DNA from: Ignavibacteria bacterium
GTDB taxonomy: Bacteria > Bacteroidota > Ignavibacteria > UBA10030 > SZUA-254
Direction: 5' to 3'
Length of the DNA stretch: 38,474 nucleotides
NCBI GenBank assembly: GCA_003235555.1
Contig: QJVY01000120.1
Span: forward strand, 1-38,474
The first letter of the stretch is position 1, and every line of letters begins with the position of its first letter. This document shows, piece by piece, positions 8,637-17,436 of the stretch. The position numbers were made by a program, and so were the translations under genes. The notes below the pieces were generated by a model. The model saw nothing but the letters and a program-made list of their open reading frames with translations. It did not search any database and was not told the DNA's origin.

Positions 8637-8765
8637 ATGATTTCAGCATCCTGCATATCGTCGATCCAGGGCCGGGCATGCCCGGACACACCGTACTCGT
8701 ACCCGGGTGCATGGTGGCGCGCGTCCTCCTACGCACGTTCCGGATGCATGGTGCTTTCCTGCTGA
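8637..8765 (+). CDS. trpL: Candidate trp/aro operon leader peptide (Trp-Trp, three Tyr)
   Basis: A 42-codon ORF between the promoter and the attenuator terminator. Residues 19-32 read PYSYPGAWWRASSY: tandem Trp codons at 26-27 (8712-8717) and Tyr at 20, 22 and 32. Tandem Trp codons upstream of a terminator before trpE are the hallmark of ribosome-mediated attenuation; the Tyr codons fit the presence of tyrA in the operon. Weaknesses: the ATG lies only a few nt from the predicted transcription start and has no SD, so it would be leaderless; another in-frame ATG at 8610 falls inside the promoter. The peptide is longer than classical TrpL (14 residues in E. coli). Confidence 0.45.
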   Translation: MISASCISSIQGRACPDTPYSYPGAWWRASSYARSGCMVLSC

Positions 8766-8825
8766 ACTTCTGACAACCAGTTTTTCCAGGCCCTTTCCGG
8801 AACAGATGGAAAGGGCTTTTTTTTT
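8676..8825 (+). terminator. Transcription attenuator of the trp/aro supraoperon
   Basis: Directly before trpE is a strong intrinsic terminator: stem GCCCTTTCC (8790-8798), loop of 9, GGAAAGGGC (8808-8816), then nine T. Alternative pairings fit a classical attenuator. GTTCCGGA (8737-8744) matches TCCGGAAC (8796-8803) over 8 bp and would disrupt the terminator stem. GCAT/CCGGA (8676-8686) can pair with TCCGGATGC (8739-8747) to sequester the first antiterminator arm. A ribosome stalled at the Trp codons (8712-8717) would leave 8737-8744 free. The terminator is obvious; the alternative folds are by eye and unscored. Confidence 0.8.
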
Positions 8826-10310
8826 ATGATATCGAGAGACGACATATCATCCCTGCAACATCGTCCACCATCGGGGGGACCGGCCGACGGCGTCGGATCA
8901 TCTGTCACCATGCCGGCGGACGTCCTGACCCCGGTCTCGGCATATCTTTCTCTGAGACGTCATACCCCGGCTTCTTTTCTCTTTGAAAGTGTCGAAGGGA
9001 ACGAGCAGATCGCACGTTTTTCCCTTATCGGGATCGATCCCGAACTGACGGTGGAATCCGAACGCGGAGTCGTCTCCCTGATCGACGGTGGCCGGAGTGT
9101 CCCCGCGGCCGGGGACATTTTCTCGACGGTTCGCGACGTCCTCTCCCGTACCCGCCCGTACGACGGTCCCGCCCCGACCCCTTTTTCGGGCGGTCTGGTC
9201 GGATACGTCGGATATGACGAGGTCCGCGCGATCGAACGGATCCCCTGCACTGTCCACGATCCGACGGGCGCACCCGACAGCATGCTTGGGATGTTCAGGA
9301 CGACGGTGGTCTTCGATCACCGCGACCACACGGTCACGATCGTCACCAATCCCCCGACCCCCGGAATTTCCGGAACTGTACCAGACGCGGGAAGGAGCGG
9401 CCTCGGCCCGGCGGACGTCAGGGAAATCCTGCGACGTCCGGTAACCGCCGGGTCGCCCTTTATTCCCGATCCCGGTGCGGGGAAAGTGCCCTCTGTCCCG
9501 GAAGGTTTCTCCGGCGCGGTCGCCGCCGCCCTCGAACATGTTCGCGCGGGAGACATCTTCCAGGTGGTCCTCTCCGCTCGTAATGCGATTCCCTTCGAAG
9601 GCGACCCCTTTTCGGTCTACCGGAGCCTCCGGATGATCAACCCCTCCCCCTACCATTATTATCTCGATTTCGGCAAGGTCCGGTTGATCGGCTCTTCCCC
9701 TGAAATGCTCGTCCGGAAAAAAGGGTCCCGGGTCGAGCACGTCCCGATCGCCGGCACCCGGCCGAGGGGACGGACACCCGGTGAAGACGCCGCGGCCGCG
9801 GCCGGCCTGGCGGCCGATGAAAAGGAGCGTGGCGAACATACGATGCTGGTAGACCTCGGGAGGAATGACCTTTCAAAAATCTGCAAGGCCGGGTCGGTGC
9901 ACACCGAGAGGTTCATGGACATCGAACGGTTCTCCCACGTGATGCACCTGGTTTCCCGCGTGTCGGGAACATGCCGTCCGGGAACCGACGGAGTTGACGC
10001 CCTCCGCGCCGTATTCCCCGCCGGCACGGTCTCCGGCGCGCCGAAAATCCGCGCGATGGAAATCATTGACAGTCTCGAGGAGGTCCGGCGCGGGTTCTAC
10101 GCCGGGGCTGTGGGGTATTTCGACAGGTCGGGGAACGTGGACTTCTGCATCGCCATCCGGACAATCCTGGCATTCGCGGGAAAACTCCACCTGCAGGCCG
10201 GGGCGGGGATCGTCTCCGGGTCGGTGCCGGAATCGGAACGGGAGGAGGTCGCCGGCAAGATGCGCGTCCTCTACGATGCCGTCCATGCAGCGGGAGAGAT
10301 CGACCGGTGA
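8826..10310 (+). CDS. trpE: Anthranilate synthase component I
   Basis: Converts chorismate to anthranilate with ammonia from TrpG; first committed step of tryptophan synthesis. At 494 residues it has the feedback-site segment FLFESVEG near the N-terminus, NPSPYHYYL in the Trp-binding core, and chorismate-site motifs GTRPRG and DLGRNDL. The start is uncertain. ATG 8826 lies directly after the attenuator T-run and gives the usual 30 or so residues before LTPVSAYLSL; the GGAAAGGG arm of the terminator could act as SD. ATG 8910 (MPADVLTPV) is the alternative. It overlaps trpG by 4 nt. The Trp-sensing Ser is present, so allosteric inhibition by Trp is expected in addition to attenuation. Confidence 0.96.
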   Translation: MISRDDISSLQHRPPSGGPADGVGSSVTMPADVLTPVSAYLSLRRHTPASFLFESVEGNEQIARFSLIGIDPELTVESERGVVSLIDGGRSVPAAGDIFSTVRDVLSRTRPYDGPAPTPFSGGLVGYVGYDEVRAIERIPCTVHDPTGAPDSMLGMFRTTVVFDHRDHTVTIVTNPPTPGISGTVPDAGRSGLGPADVREILRRPVTAGSPFIPDPGAGKVPSVPEGFSGAVAAALEHVRAGDIFQVVLSARNAIPFEGDPFSVYRSLRMINPSPYHYYLDFGKVRLIGSSPEMLVRKKGSRVEHVPIAGTRPRGRTPGEDAAAAAGLAADEKERGEHTMLVDLGRNDLSKICKAGSVHTERFMDIERFSHVMHLVSRVSGTCRPGTDGVDALRAVFPAGTVSGAPKIRAMEIIDSLEEVRRGFYAGAVGYFDRSGNVDFCIAIRTILAFAGKLHLQAGAGIVSGSVPESEREEVAGKMRVLYDAVHAAGEIDR

Positions 10311-10873
10311 TTCTCCTGATCGACAACTACGACTCCTTCACGTACAATCTCGTCCACCTCGTGGAGGGTTGCGGGGTCTCCGTGCGGGTCATCAGAAATG
10401 ACTCCGCAGGCGTGAGCGAGATCGCAGAAATGCGGCCGGACGGGATCGTCCTCTCCCCCGGTCCCGGGGAACCTGACTCCGCCGGGGTCACGCTCGACGT
10501 TGTCCGGGAACTCGGATCCCGTATTCCCATACTCGGTGTATGTCTCGGCCACCAGGCCATCGGCGTGGCGTACGGGGCCGCTGTGGCGAGGCATCGGGAA
10601 TGCGTACATGGTAAATCGAGCATTGTGCAACATGACGGAACGGATCTTTTCAAGGGAATTGATAACCCCTTCCCGGCGGGAAGGTACCACTCTCTTGAAA
10701 TCGTCAGGGGGACCCTTCCCCCCGCCGTCCGTATCACCGCCGAAACCGACGACGGGACGGTCATGGCCATCCGTCACTCGGTGCACCCGGTACGCGGTGT
10801 CCAGTTTCATCCCGAATCCATTCTCACACCATCGGGCGGACGGCTCATGGCCAACTGGATAGGCACTTTATGA
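10307..10873 (+). CDS. trpG: Anthranilate synthase component II (glutamine amidotransferase)
   Basis: Class I glutamine amidotransferase that hydrolyses glutamine and feeds ammonia to TrpE. The 188 residues carry the IDNYDSFTYNL N-terminus, the oxyanion segment SPGPGEP, catalytic Cys79 in GVCLGHQ and the His168/Glu170 pair in FHPES. The length matches stand-alone TrpG/PabA with no fused TrpD domain. The start is GTG 10307 in a GTGA overlap with trpE; a GGGAG lies upstream at suitable spacing. It may also serve p-aminobenzoate synthesis if a PabB exists elsewhere; this cannot be told here. Confidence 0.96.
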   Translation: MILLIDNYDSFTYNLVHLVEGCGVSVRVIRNDSAGVSEIAEMRPDGIVLSPGPGEPDSAGVTLDVVRELGSRIPILGVCLGHQAIGVAYGAAVARHRECVHGKSSIVQHDGTDLFKGIDNPFPAGRYHSLEIVRGTLPPAVRITAETDDGTVMAIRHSVHPVRGVQFHPESILTPSGGRLMANWIGTL

Positions 10874-11895
10874 GTTCCCCGTTTACCTCAATACTGGGAG
10901 AAATCCTCTCCGGGGGAAAACTGGAAAGAAGCGGGGCAGCTGCGGCGATGGGCCTGATCATGGAGGGCGCCGCCACCGACGCACAGATCGCGGCCTTCCT
11001 GGCTGCGTTGCGGCTCAGGGGTGAGACCTCCGTCGAACTTCTCGGGTTTCTGGACGCAATGCGTGAACGCTCCGTCGCCCTTCAGATCACCGACCCCGAC
11101 GCGGTCGACCTCTGCGGGACCGGCGGAGACGGTGTGGGGACCATCAACGTCTCCACATTTTCGGCGTTTGTCGTCGCGGGGACCGGGGTCACGGTTGCGA
11201 AACATGGCAACCGATCGGTTTCCGGTAATTCGGGGAGCGCCGACGTCCTGAGGGAACTCGGGGTAAACATCGAACTCCCCGCCGGGAGGATGCAGGCCTG
11301 TATCAATGAAACCGGTATAGGCTTTCTGTTCGCTCCGGCATACCACCCCGCGATGAAATTTGCCGCAAGGGCGAGGAAAGACCTGGGCCTCAGAACCTGT
11401 TTTAACCTGCTCGGACCACTCTGTAACCCGGCCGGTGTACGGCGCCAGGTGGTCGGGACCTTCGACGCCAGGTCCGCGGCGCTCATCACCGAGACTTTAC
11501 TGGACCTGAAACCCCTGGCGGCCGTCGTCGTCCATTCCGAAGACGGTCTGGACGAAGTCTCTCCCGGCAGCCCGACGAACGCCGCCGAAATTCGCGGCGA
11601 CAAGGGAGTCCGGACGGTATCCCTCTCTCCGGAGTCATTCGGCCTGAGGAACACCCATTCACTCGATTCCGTGCGCGGCGGCAGCCCGGCGGAGAACGCG
11701 TCCATCGGCCTCTCGGTGCTCGGGGGGGAAAAGGGCCCCTACCGTGACTTCATCCTGCTGAATTCCGCGCTGGGTCTTCAGGTCTCCACCGAGGGCCTCG
11801 GGTGCGTGGAAGCCTACGCCCTCTGCGCGGAATCGGTGGACTCCGGACGGGCATTGCACAAACTCCGGTCCCTTGTGGAGTACACGAACGCATGA
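10870..11895 (+). CDS. trpD: Anthranilate phosphoribosyltransferase
   Basis: Transfers the phosphoribosyl group of PRPP to anthranilate. The 341 residues include GTGGD (about 83-87), NVST (93-96) and AKHGNRSVSGNSGSAD, the PRPP and anthranilate binding segments. An N-terminal helical subdomain precedes them as usual. Start ATG 10870 overlaps the trpG stop (ATGA), and the stop overlaps trpC the same way. Stand-alone form, typical length. Confidence 0.96.
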   Translation: MSSPFTSILGEILSGGKLERSGAAAAMGLIMEGAATDAQIAAFLAALRLRGETSVELLGFLDAMRERSVALQITDPDAVDLCGTGGDGVGTINVSTFSAFVVAGTGVTVAKHGNRSVSGNSGSADVLRELGVNIELPAGRMQACINETGIGFLFAPAYHPAMKFAARARKDLGLRTCFNLLGPLCNPAGVRRQVVGTFDARSAALITETLLDLKPLAAVVVHSEDGLDEVSPGSPTNAAEIRGDKGVRTVSLSPESFGLRNTHSLDSVRGGSPAENASIGLSVLGGEKGPYRDFILLNSALGLQVSTEGLGCVEAYALCAESVDSGRALHKLRSLVEYTNA

Positions 11896-12692
11896 GTATC
11901 CTTGACGATATCGTCGGTGCGAAGAAGGATGAGGTGGCCGGGTTGCGGCGGAAGTACAGCAGGTCTTCATTCGGGGATTATGGCATGTTCCACGCTCCCA
12001 CCAGGAAATTCAGGGAGACGCTGGAGAAAGTCCGGCAACAGTCGCCGCCCGCGATCATCGCGGAAATCAAGCGGTCATCTCCTTCCGCGGGAACGCTCAG
12101 GACCATCACGGATCCGGGTGAATTCGCCCGCGCTTACGAGTCGAACGGCGCCGCCGCCCTCTCCGTCCTGACGGACTCACGGTTTTTCGGGGGAAGCGGG
12201 GCCGATCTCGCGGCGGTCAGGGGAAGAGTCGGCCTCCCTTTGCTCAGGAAGGATTTCGTCATCGATGAGTTCCAGGTCCTGGAATCCCGGTCTGTCGGCG
12301 CGGACGCGGTCCTGCTCATCGCCTCGATCCTGGAGAGGGGCGCCCTGGACGACCTGCAGGCACAGGCACTCGACCTGGGGATGGACGTCCTTGTGGAAGT
12401 GCACCATGAATCGGAACTGGAAAAGGTCGACCTTCGAAGGGCATCCCTCATCGGGATCAACAACAGGAATCTCTCGACAATGACCGTCGATACGGGAACG
12501 ACAGCGAGGATCTCGAAACTCCTTCCGACGGGGATACCTTTCGTCAGTGAAAGCGGTCTCCACAGCGCCGCGGACGTGCGGACCGCGCTTGCGACGGGCG
12601 CCGTCTCGGTCCTGATGGGGGAATATTTCATGAGAAACGCCGATCCCGCATCTGCATTAAAGGGTATCCTCATTGAGCTCCGTCAGGATTAA
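11892..12692 (+). CDS. trpC: Indole-3-glycerol-phosphate synthase
   Basis: Closes the indole ring from CdRP. A TIM-barrel enzyme of 266 residues from ATG 11892 (ATGA overlap with trpD); the tracked start at 11802 is a run-on into trpD. Catalytic and substrate motifs are EIKRSSPSAG, LTDSRFFGGS, LLRKDFVIDEFQ, GINNRNLSTM and VSESGLH. It is separate from TrpF, unlike the E. coli fusion, but overlaps trpF by 20 nt. Confidence 0.96.
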   Translation: MSILDDIVGAKKDEVAGLRRKYSRSSFGDYGMFHAPTRKFRETLEKVRQQSPPAIIAEIKRSSPSAGTLRTITDPGEFARAYESNGAAALSVLTDSRFFGGSGADLAAVRGRVGLPLLRKDFVIDEFQVLESRSVGADAVLLIASILERGALDDLQAQALDLGMDVLVEVHHESELEKVDLRRASLIGINNRNLSTMTVDTGTTARISKLLPTGIPFVSESGLHSAADVRTALATGAVSVLMGEYFMRNADPASALKGILIELRQD

Positions 12693-13311
12693 AATCTGCG
12701 GGATCACCACGGCTGACGACGCCCTTCTCTGCCACCGTGCGGGGGCTTCGTATCTGGGGTTTATTTTTTACATAAAAAGTCCCAGGGCGATCCCCCCGGA
12801 ATCGGCCGGGGAGATCATCAGGTCACTCCCGGAGGATGTCACGCCGGTCGGCGTCTTCGTAAACCCGACACGGGCGGAGGTCGAACGTTCCGCCCTTCAA
12901 TCGGGAATCAGGGTCGTCCAGCTTTCCGGTGACGAGACGCCGGAATTTTGCGCTGAGGTCCCCCTTCCGGTCATCAAGGTCGTGCGGAAGGGAACCCCCC
13001 TGAAGGATCAACCAGGCCCGGGGGATTTCGACGTTTTCGCCACTATGGTGGATGGCAGTTCGGCGGGCAGATACGGCGGCACGGGCGTTCTCGCGGACCC
13101 CGATTTCGCGGCCGCCACGGCGGCGTCATCCAGGTGCTTCCTGGCGGGGGGACTGACCGGGGATAACGTTCTCGGTGTCCTGTCACGGGTCTCACCCTTC
13201 GCCGTGGACGTCAGCTCGGGTGTCGAAATCAGACCCGGCGTCAAAGACCCCGTCCGGGTCAGGCATTTCTGCAGGAAAGTCAGTCAACATAACAAAGAGA
13301 GGATGGATTAA
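12673..13311 (+). CDS. trpF: Phosphoribosylanthranilate isomerase
   Basis: Amadori isomerase converting PRA to CdRP, 212 residues, TIM barrel. Motifs are KICGITTADDA (catalytic Cys at the end of strand 1), LAGGLTGDNV and DVSSGVE with the catalytic Asp. The start is TTG 12673, inside the 3' end of trpC (20-nt overlap), with AAAGGG upstream as SD. The next in-frame start would remove the catalytic KICG segment, so this start is favoured. The stop lies 4 nt before aroF. Confidence 0.93.
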   Translation: MSSVRIKICGITTADDALLCHRAGASYLGFIFYIKSPRAIPPESAGEIIRSLPEDVTPVGVFVNPTRAEVERSALQSGIRVVQLSGDETPEFCAEVPLPVIKVVRKGTPLKDQPGPGDFDVFATMVDGSSAGRYGGTGVLADPDFAAATAASSRCFLAGGLTGDNVLGVLSRVSPFAVDVSSGVEIRPGVKDPVRVRHFCRKVSQHNKERMD

Positions 13312-13315
13312 ACAG

Positions 13316-14362
13316 ATGCTGATCATCATGAAGATCGACGCCACCAGGGCCGAGGTGGACCGCGTCTCCGGGAAGGTGCGTTCCCTCGGCTACGTTCCCC
13401 ACGAAATACCGGGCGAACGCCGGGTCGCCATCGGAATCACCGGAAATCGCTCCAAGCTCGACCCGGGTGTCTTCCTCAATCTGGCAGGTGTGGCCGAGGC
13501 GATCGCGGTTTCGAAACCGTACAAACTCGTCAGCCGGGAAATGAAAAAGGAGAACACCGTCGTGCGTGTCGGGGACGAGGAGATCGGCGGCCACGAAATA
13601 GCCTTCATCGCCGGGCCCTGCTCTGTGGAGAGCCGCGGTCAGATCATCGAAATGGCGTGGATGCTCAAGGAACTCGGTGTGAAATTTCTCCGGGGAGGCG
13701 CCTACAAACCGAGGACGTCCCCGTATTCCTTCCAGGGAATGAAACTCGAGGGGTTGGAGTACCTCGCCGAGGCGGGAAACCTCACGGGTCTGAAGATCGT
13801 GACGGAGGTGAAGGATACGGCGACCCTCCCGGCCGTCGCCGCGGTATCGGACATCCTGCAGGTGGGGGCGAGGAACATGCAGAATTATTCGCTCCTCGAG
13901 GCCCTTGGAACGACAGCGCGCCCGGTGCTCCTCAAGCGGGGGATCTCCGCCACGATCGAGGAATTTCTCATGGCGGCCGAATATATACTCTCCGGCGGAA
14001 ATTACGATGTCATTCTCTGTGAGCGGGGCATCCGGACGTTCGAACCGTCGACACGCTTCACACTCGACCTCAACGCGGTACCGATCGTGAAAAAACAGTC
14101 CCACCTGCCGCTGATCGTCGATCCCAGTCACGGTGTCGGGGTATGGGACGCCGTTCCCAGCATGGCGTTGGCCGCGGTGGCGGCCGGCGCCGACGGATTG
14201 ATCATCGAAACCCACGCGCATCCGGGATCGGCGCTCTCCGACGGGTACCAGTCCCTCAAACCCTCCACGCTGAAACCCCTGATGGAACGTCTCCGGCGAA
14301 TTTCAGAGGTGATGGATCGTGGATTCTGCGCGCCGGTTTCCCCCGGGGCCGAGGTCATATGA
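13316..14362 (+). CDS. aroF: 3-deoxy-7-phosphoheptulonate (DAHP) synthase, type I-beta with N-terminal ferredoxin-like domain
   Basis: Condenses phosphoenolpyruvate and erythrose 4-phosphate; entry step of the shikimate pathway. Start ATG 13316 gives 348 residues (the tracked 13175 start is a run-on). Residues 1-70 form the ferredoxin-like regulatory domain known from Thermotoga maritima DAHP synthase, where it mediates Tyr/Phe inhibition. The barrel follows with AGPCSVES (about 99-106, metal-site Cys102) and [23 protein letters not shown] near the end carries another metal or substrate residue. Its position between trpF and trpB puts pathway entry under the trp attenuator, while the N-terminal domain suggests Tyr/Phe feedback (inferred). 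Confidence 0.95.
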   Translation: MLIIMKIDATRAEVDRVSGKVRSLGYVPHEIPGERRVAIGITGNRSKLDPGVFLNLAGVAEAIAVSKPYKLVSREMKKENTVVRVGDEEIGGHEIAFIAGPCSVESRGQIIEMAWMLKELGVKFLRGGAYKPRTSPYSFQGMKLEGLEYLAEAGNLTGLKIVTEVKDTATLPAVAAVSDILQVGARNMQNYSLLEALGTTARPVLLKRGISATIEEFLMAAEYILSGGNYDVILCERGIRTFEPSTRFTLDLNAVPIVKKQSHLPLIVDPSHGVGVWDAVPSMALAAVAAGADGLIIETHAHPGSALSDGYQSLKPSTLKPLMERLRRISEVMDRGFCAPVSPGAEVI

Positions 14363-15555
14363 GTACGCCCCCGACGATACTCCCCGACAGGTCGGGCCAT
14401 TACGGCATCTTCGGCGGCCGTTTTGTCCCCGAAACGCTGATGACGCCCCTGACCGAGCTCGAGAGGATGTACAGGGAGGTTTCCGCGGAAAGGACGTTTC
14501 GCGAGGAATTCGGGATCCTGCTCGCCGATTTCGCAGGCAGGCCCACTCCCCTCTTCCGGGCGGATCGGCTGACAGCACGCTTCAAACGCGGGACCATCTA
14601 CCTCAAACGCGAAGACCTCTGTCACACGGGGGCGCATAAAATCAACAACACGATTGGACAGGGGCTCCTGGCGAAACATTCGGGGAAGAAGAGGGTGGTC
14701 GCCGAAACCGGGGCCGGTCAGCATGGTGTGGCCACTGCCACCGTTGCCGCCCTGATGGACCTCGATTGCGTGGTCTACATGGGATCGGAGGATATGCGCC
14801 GGCAGGAGTCGAATGTCCACAGGATGCGCCTCCTTGGTGCCGATGTCCGGGAGGTCTCCGCGGGTTCCGGTACGCTCAAAGACGCCACAAGCGAGGCGAT
14901 CCGTGACTGGGTGACGAACGTCGACGGGACGTTTTATATCCTCGGTTCCGCGGTCGGCCCCCACCCCTACCCGATGATCGTCCGGGATTTTCAATCAGTG
15001 ATCGGCAGGGAGGTCCGCCGGCAGGTGCATGCGCTCGCCGGCAGGCGCCCCGACATGCTCGTGGCGTGCGTCGGGGGGGGCAGCAATGCGATCGGGCTCT
15101 TCCATGACTTTCTCGGCGAGGAAACCCGCCTCGTGGCGGTCGAAGCCGCCGGGCTCGGAATCGGGTCATCGAAACACGCCGCATCGCTTTCCGCCGGGAA
15201 ACCGGGGGTCCTCCATGGATCGATGAGCTACCTCCTGCAGGATGATCGGGGGCAGGTGCTCCCGGCACACAGCATCTCGGCCGGTCTCGATTATCCCGGT
15301 GTGGGACCGGAACTGAGTTACCTGAAGGAAACAGGCAGGATCTCGGTCGCAACGGCGACGGATGACGAAGCGCTCGACGCCGCCCGCCGCCTGACCCGCC
15401 TCGAGGGGATACTCCCGGCGCTGGAATCGGCCCATGCCGTCGCCGGACTCGAAAAACTGATGCCCGGGACCCGGCCCGGGGAGATCGTCGTCCTGGGTCT
15501 TTCCGGCAGGGGGGACAAGGACATCGGGACGATCCGCCAGGAGCCCCTCCGGTGA
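14359..15555 (+). CDS. trpB: Tryptophan synthase beta chain
   Basis: PLP enzyme joining indole and serine to tryptophan. The start is ATG 14359 (ATGA overlap with aroF), giving 398 residues; the track's 14143 start is a run-on. Residues 12-25 ([14 protein letters not shown]) are the normal N-terminus. The PLP Lys is K94 in [10 protein letters not shown], and the phosphate loop is GGGSNAIG. This is the TrpB1 type paired with TrpA, which follows with a 4-nt overlap. Confidence 0.97.
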   Translation: MSTPPTILPDRSGHYGIFGGRFVPETLMTPLTELERMYREVSAERTFREEFGILLADFAGRPTPLFRADRLTARFKRGTIYLKREDLCHTGAHKINNTIGQGLLAKHSGKKRVVAETGAGQHGVATATVAALMDLDCVVYMGSEDMRRQESNVHRMRLLGADVREVSAGSGTLKDATSEAIRDWVTNVDGTFYILGSAVGPHPYPMIVRDFQSVIGREVRRQVHALAGRRPDMLVACVGGGSNAIGLFHDFLGEETRLVAVEAAGLGIGSSKHAASLSAGKPGVLHGSMSYLLQDDRGQVLPAHSISAGLDYPGVGPELSYLKETGRISVATATDDEALDAARRLTRLEGILPALESAHAVAGLEKLMPGTRPGEIVVLGLSGRGDKDIGTIRQEPLR

Positions 15556-16349
15556 AGGGGCTCGACGCGACATTCCGGTCGATCCGCACCGCCGGGAAGA
15601 AGGCTCTCTCCGTCTACCTCACGGCCGGGTACCCCACCCGATCGATGACCGTGCAACTCGCGGTCGGCCTGGCTTCCGCCGGGGCAGACCTCATCGAAAT
15701 CGGGATCCCCTTTTCCGACCCGATCGCCGACGGACCGGTCATCCAGGAGTGTTCAACCCTGGCGCTGTCGGCGGGGACCACCCCGGAGGACGTGCTGTCC
15801 ATGGTGAAGGAAATTAGGAATTCCACCCCCATCCCGATTATATTGATGGGATACGTCAATCCTATACTCGCCTACGGAATGGGGACCTTTATACAGGACG
15901 CGAAACTCTCCGGGGCCGACGGCACCATCATTCCCGATCTTTCCCTGGAGGAGAGCGGCGCATACCTGCGGAACACCGCCGAATCCGGCATGGCCCCGGT
16001 CTTCATGGTGACACCGACGACTCCGGAATCACGCCTCGGTGAAATCGACCGGATCAGCCGGGGGTTCGTCTACGCTGTGACCGTGAACGGGGTTACCGGC
16101 GAACGGACCGGAACCGGTGACGTTGCGGGGGAATCCATCGCACGGATGAAACAACACGTGACGCGAAACCCCCTGCTTGCCGGCTTCGGTATTTCGGATC
16201 CGGAGACCGCCTCCGGTATCTCCAGGCTCTGCGACGGTGTCATCATCGGGAGCGCCGTGATGAATCGGCTTCGCCACGAGGATCCGGAGACCGGGTACCG
16301 GTCGGCACTGGGTTTCATTTCCTCGGTCAGGACGGCCCTGGACGGATGA
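15552..16349 (+). CDS. trpA: Tryptophan synthase alpha chain
   Basis: Cleaves indole-3-glycerol phosphate to indole, channelled to TrpB. The 265-residue TIM barrel has catalytic Glu and Asp in [14 protein letters not shown], the [12 protein letters not shown] loop and GFGISDPE. The start is GTG 15552 in a GTGA overlap with the trpB stop. It is the last trp gene; aroB follows after 4 nt, so the operon continues into shikimate genes. Confidence 0.96.
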   Translation: MKGLDATFRSIRTAGKKALSVYLTAGYPTRSMTVQLAVGLASAGADLIEIGIPFSDPIADGPVIQECSTLALSAGTTPEDVLSMVKEIRNSTPIPIILMGYVNPILAYGMGTFIQDAKLSGADGTIIPDLSLEESGAYLRNTAESGMAPVFMVTPTTPESRLGEIDRISRGFVYAVTVNGVTGERTGTGDVAGESIARMKQHVTRNPLLAGFGISDPETASGISRLCDGVIIGSAVMNRLRHEDPETGYRSALGFISSVRTALDG

Positions 16350-16353
16350 ATCG

Positions 16354-17436
16354 ATGACAACCATCAGGATACAGATACCCTCCCCTCCCCCGCAATCGCA
16401 CGCGGTTCGGATCGTCTCCGGTTCCGGGGAAATCGCGCGCGGGATCTCCGCCCGGTATCCGGGGGAGCCATTGTTCCTGGTAAGTGACAGGAATGTCTTT
16501 ACGTTGTACGGCCGGGAGCTTTCGGCCCTGCTGCGAGCCCGGGGAGCCGACCTCCGGTCGATCGTCCTGCCCGCCGGGGAACGGAGCAAGTCTCCCCGGA
16601 CGAAGGCACACCTCGACGGCCGCCTCCTCGCCGCAGGGATCAGGCGTGATTCGGTGGTCATCGCCGTCGGCGGCGGCGTGATTGGAGATCTCGCAGGTTT
16701 CTCCGCAGCCACCGTTCTCCGCGGTGTGAGGCTCGTCCAAATCCCCACGACGCTCCTCGCTCAGGTGGACAGCAGCGTCGGCGGGAAGGTGGGCATCAAC
16801 CATCCCCTCGGAAAAAATCTCGTCGGGGCGTTTTACCAGCCCGACGCGGTCTATCTCTCACCCTCCATGCTCCGGACCCTGTCGGACCGGGATTTCCGGT
16901 CCGGCATCGGCGAAGTGATCAAGTACGGGATGATACTCGACGCGCGGCTCTTCAGACGGCTCGAAACCGCCCACCGCTCCGTGGTCTCGAGGCGTCCCGG
17001 GACGATGGCGGACATCGTCGAACGGTGTATCCGCCTCAAGGCCTCCGTGGTCGCTGCCGACGAACGCGAGGCCGACTACAGGCGCATCCTGAATTTCGGC
17101 CATACGGTAGGCCACGCCGTGGAACAACTGACCCGCTACAGACTCCCCCACGGATATGCCGTGGCAATCGGGATGGCAGTCGAGGGAGAGATGGCGTGCG
17201 CGACCGGCCTGTTGCGCCCCCCGGACCTCGAACGACTCAGGCGTCTGCTCGTCCTTTACGGTCTCCCCGCGTCTCTTCCCGCGGACATCTCCCCCCGCCG
17301 GATCCTCACCCTCGTGTCGCGCGACAAGAAAAACACCGGCGGATCCGTACGGTTTACACTGGTACGGGGGATCGGGAAGGGGAAACCGGGGGTGATCGTA
17401 CCGGAAAAAATTCTCCTGGGAATTCTCCGCAGATGA
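16354..17436 (+). CDS. aroB: 3-dehydroquinate synthase
   Basis: NAD- and metal-dependent cyclisation of DAHP to 3-dehydroquinate. The 360-residue protein has GGGVIGDLAGFSA (NAD binding), PTTLLAQVDSSVGGKVGIN, KNLVGAFYQP, and metal ligands in RRILNFGHTVGHAVE and LPHGYAVAIGM. The start is ATG 16354, 4 nt after the trpA stop. The gene ends in an ATGA overlap with aroDE. Confidence 0.97.
   Translation: MTTIRIQIPSPPPQSHAVRIVSGSGEIARGISARYPGEPLFLVSDRNVFTLYGRELSALLRARGADLRSIVLPAGERSKSPRTKAHLDGRLLAAGIRRDSVVIAVGGGVIGDLAGFSAATVLRGVRLVQIPTTLLAQVDSSVGGKVGINHPLGKNLVGAFYQPDAVYLSPSMLRTLSDRDFRSGIGEVIKYGMILDARLFRRLETAHRSVVSRRPGTMADIVERCIRLKASVVAADEREADYRRILNFGHTVGHAVEQLTRYRLPHGYAVAIGMAVEGEMACATGLLRPPDLERLRRLLVLYGLPASLPADISPRRILTLVSRDKKNTGGSVRFTLVRGIGKGKPGVIVPEKILLGILRR

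Noticed and set aside
8703-8730. T-box-like string in the trp leader (GGTGGCGCGCG)
   Set aside because: Only loosely like the T-box core and lacks the conserved ACC; the Trp-Trp leader peptide explains the region better.
17025-17432. N-terminal extension of the aroDE ORF
   Set aside because: Overlaps aroB fully and is Arg/Pro-rich; the ATG at 17433 forms the usual ATGA overlap and a normal AroD N-terminus. The same reasoning rejects extensions at 11802, 13175, 14143 and 36952-37152.
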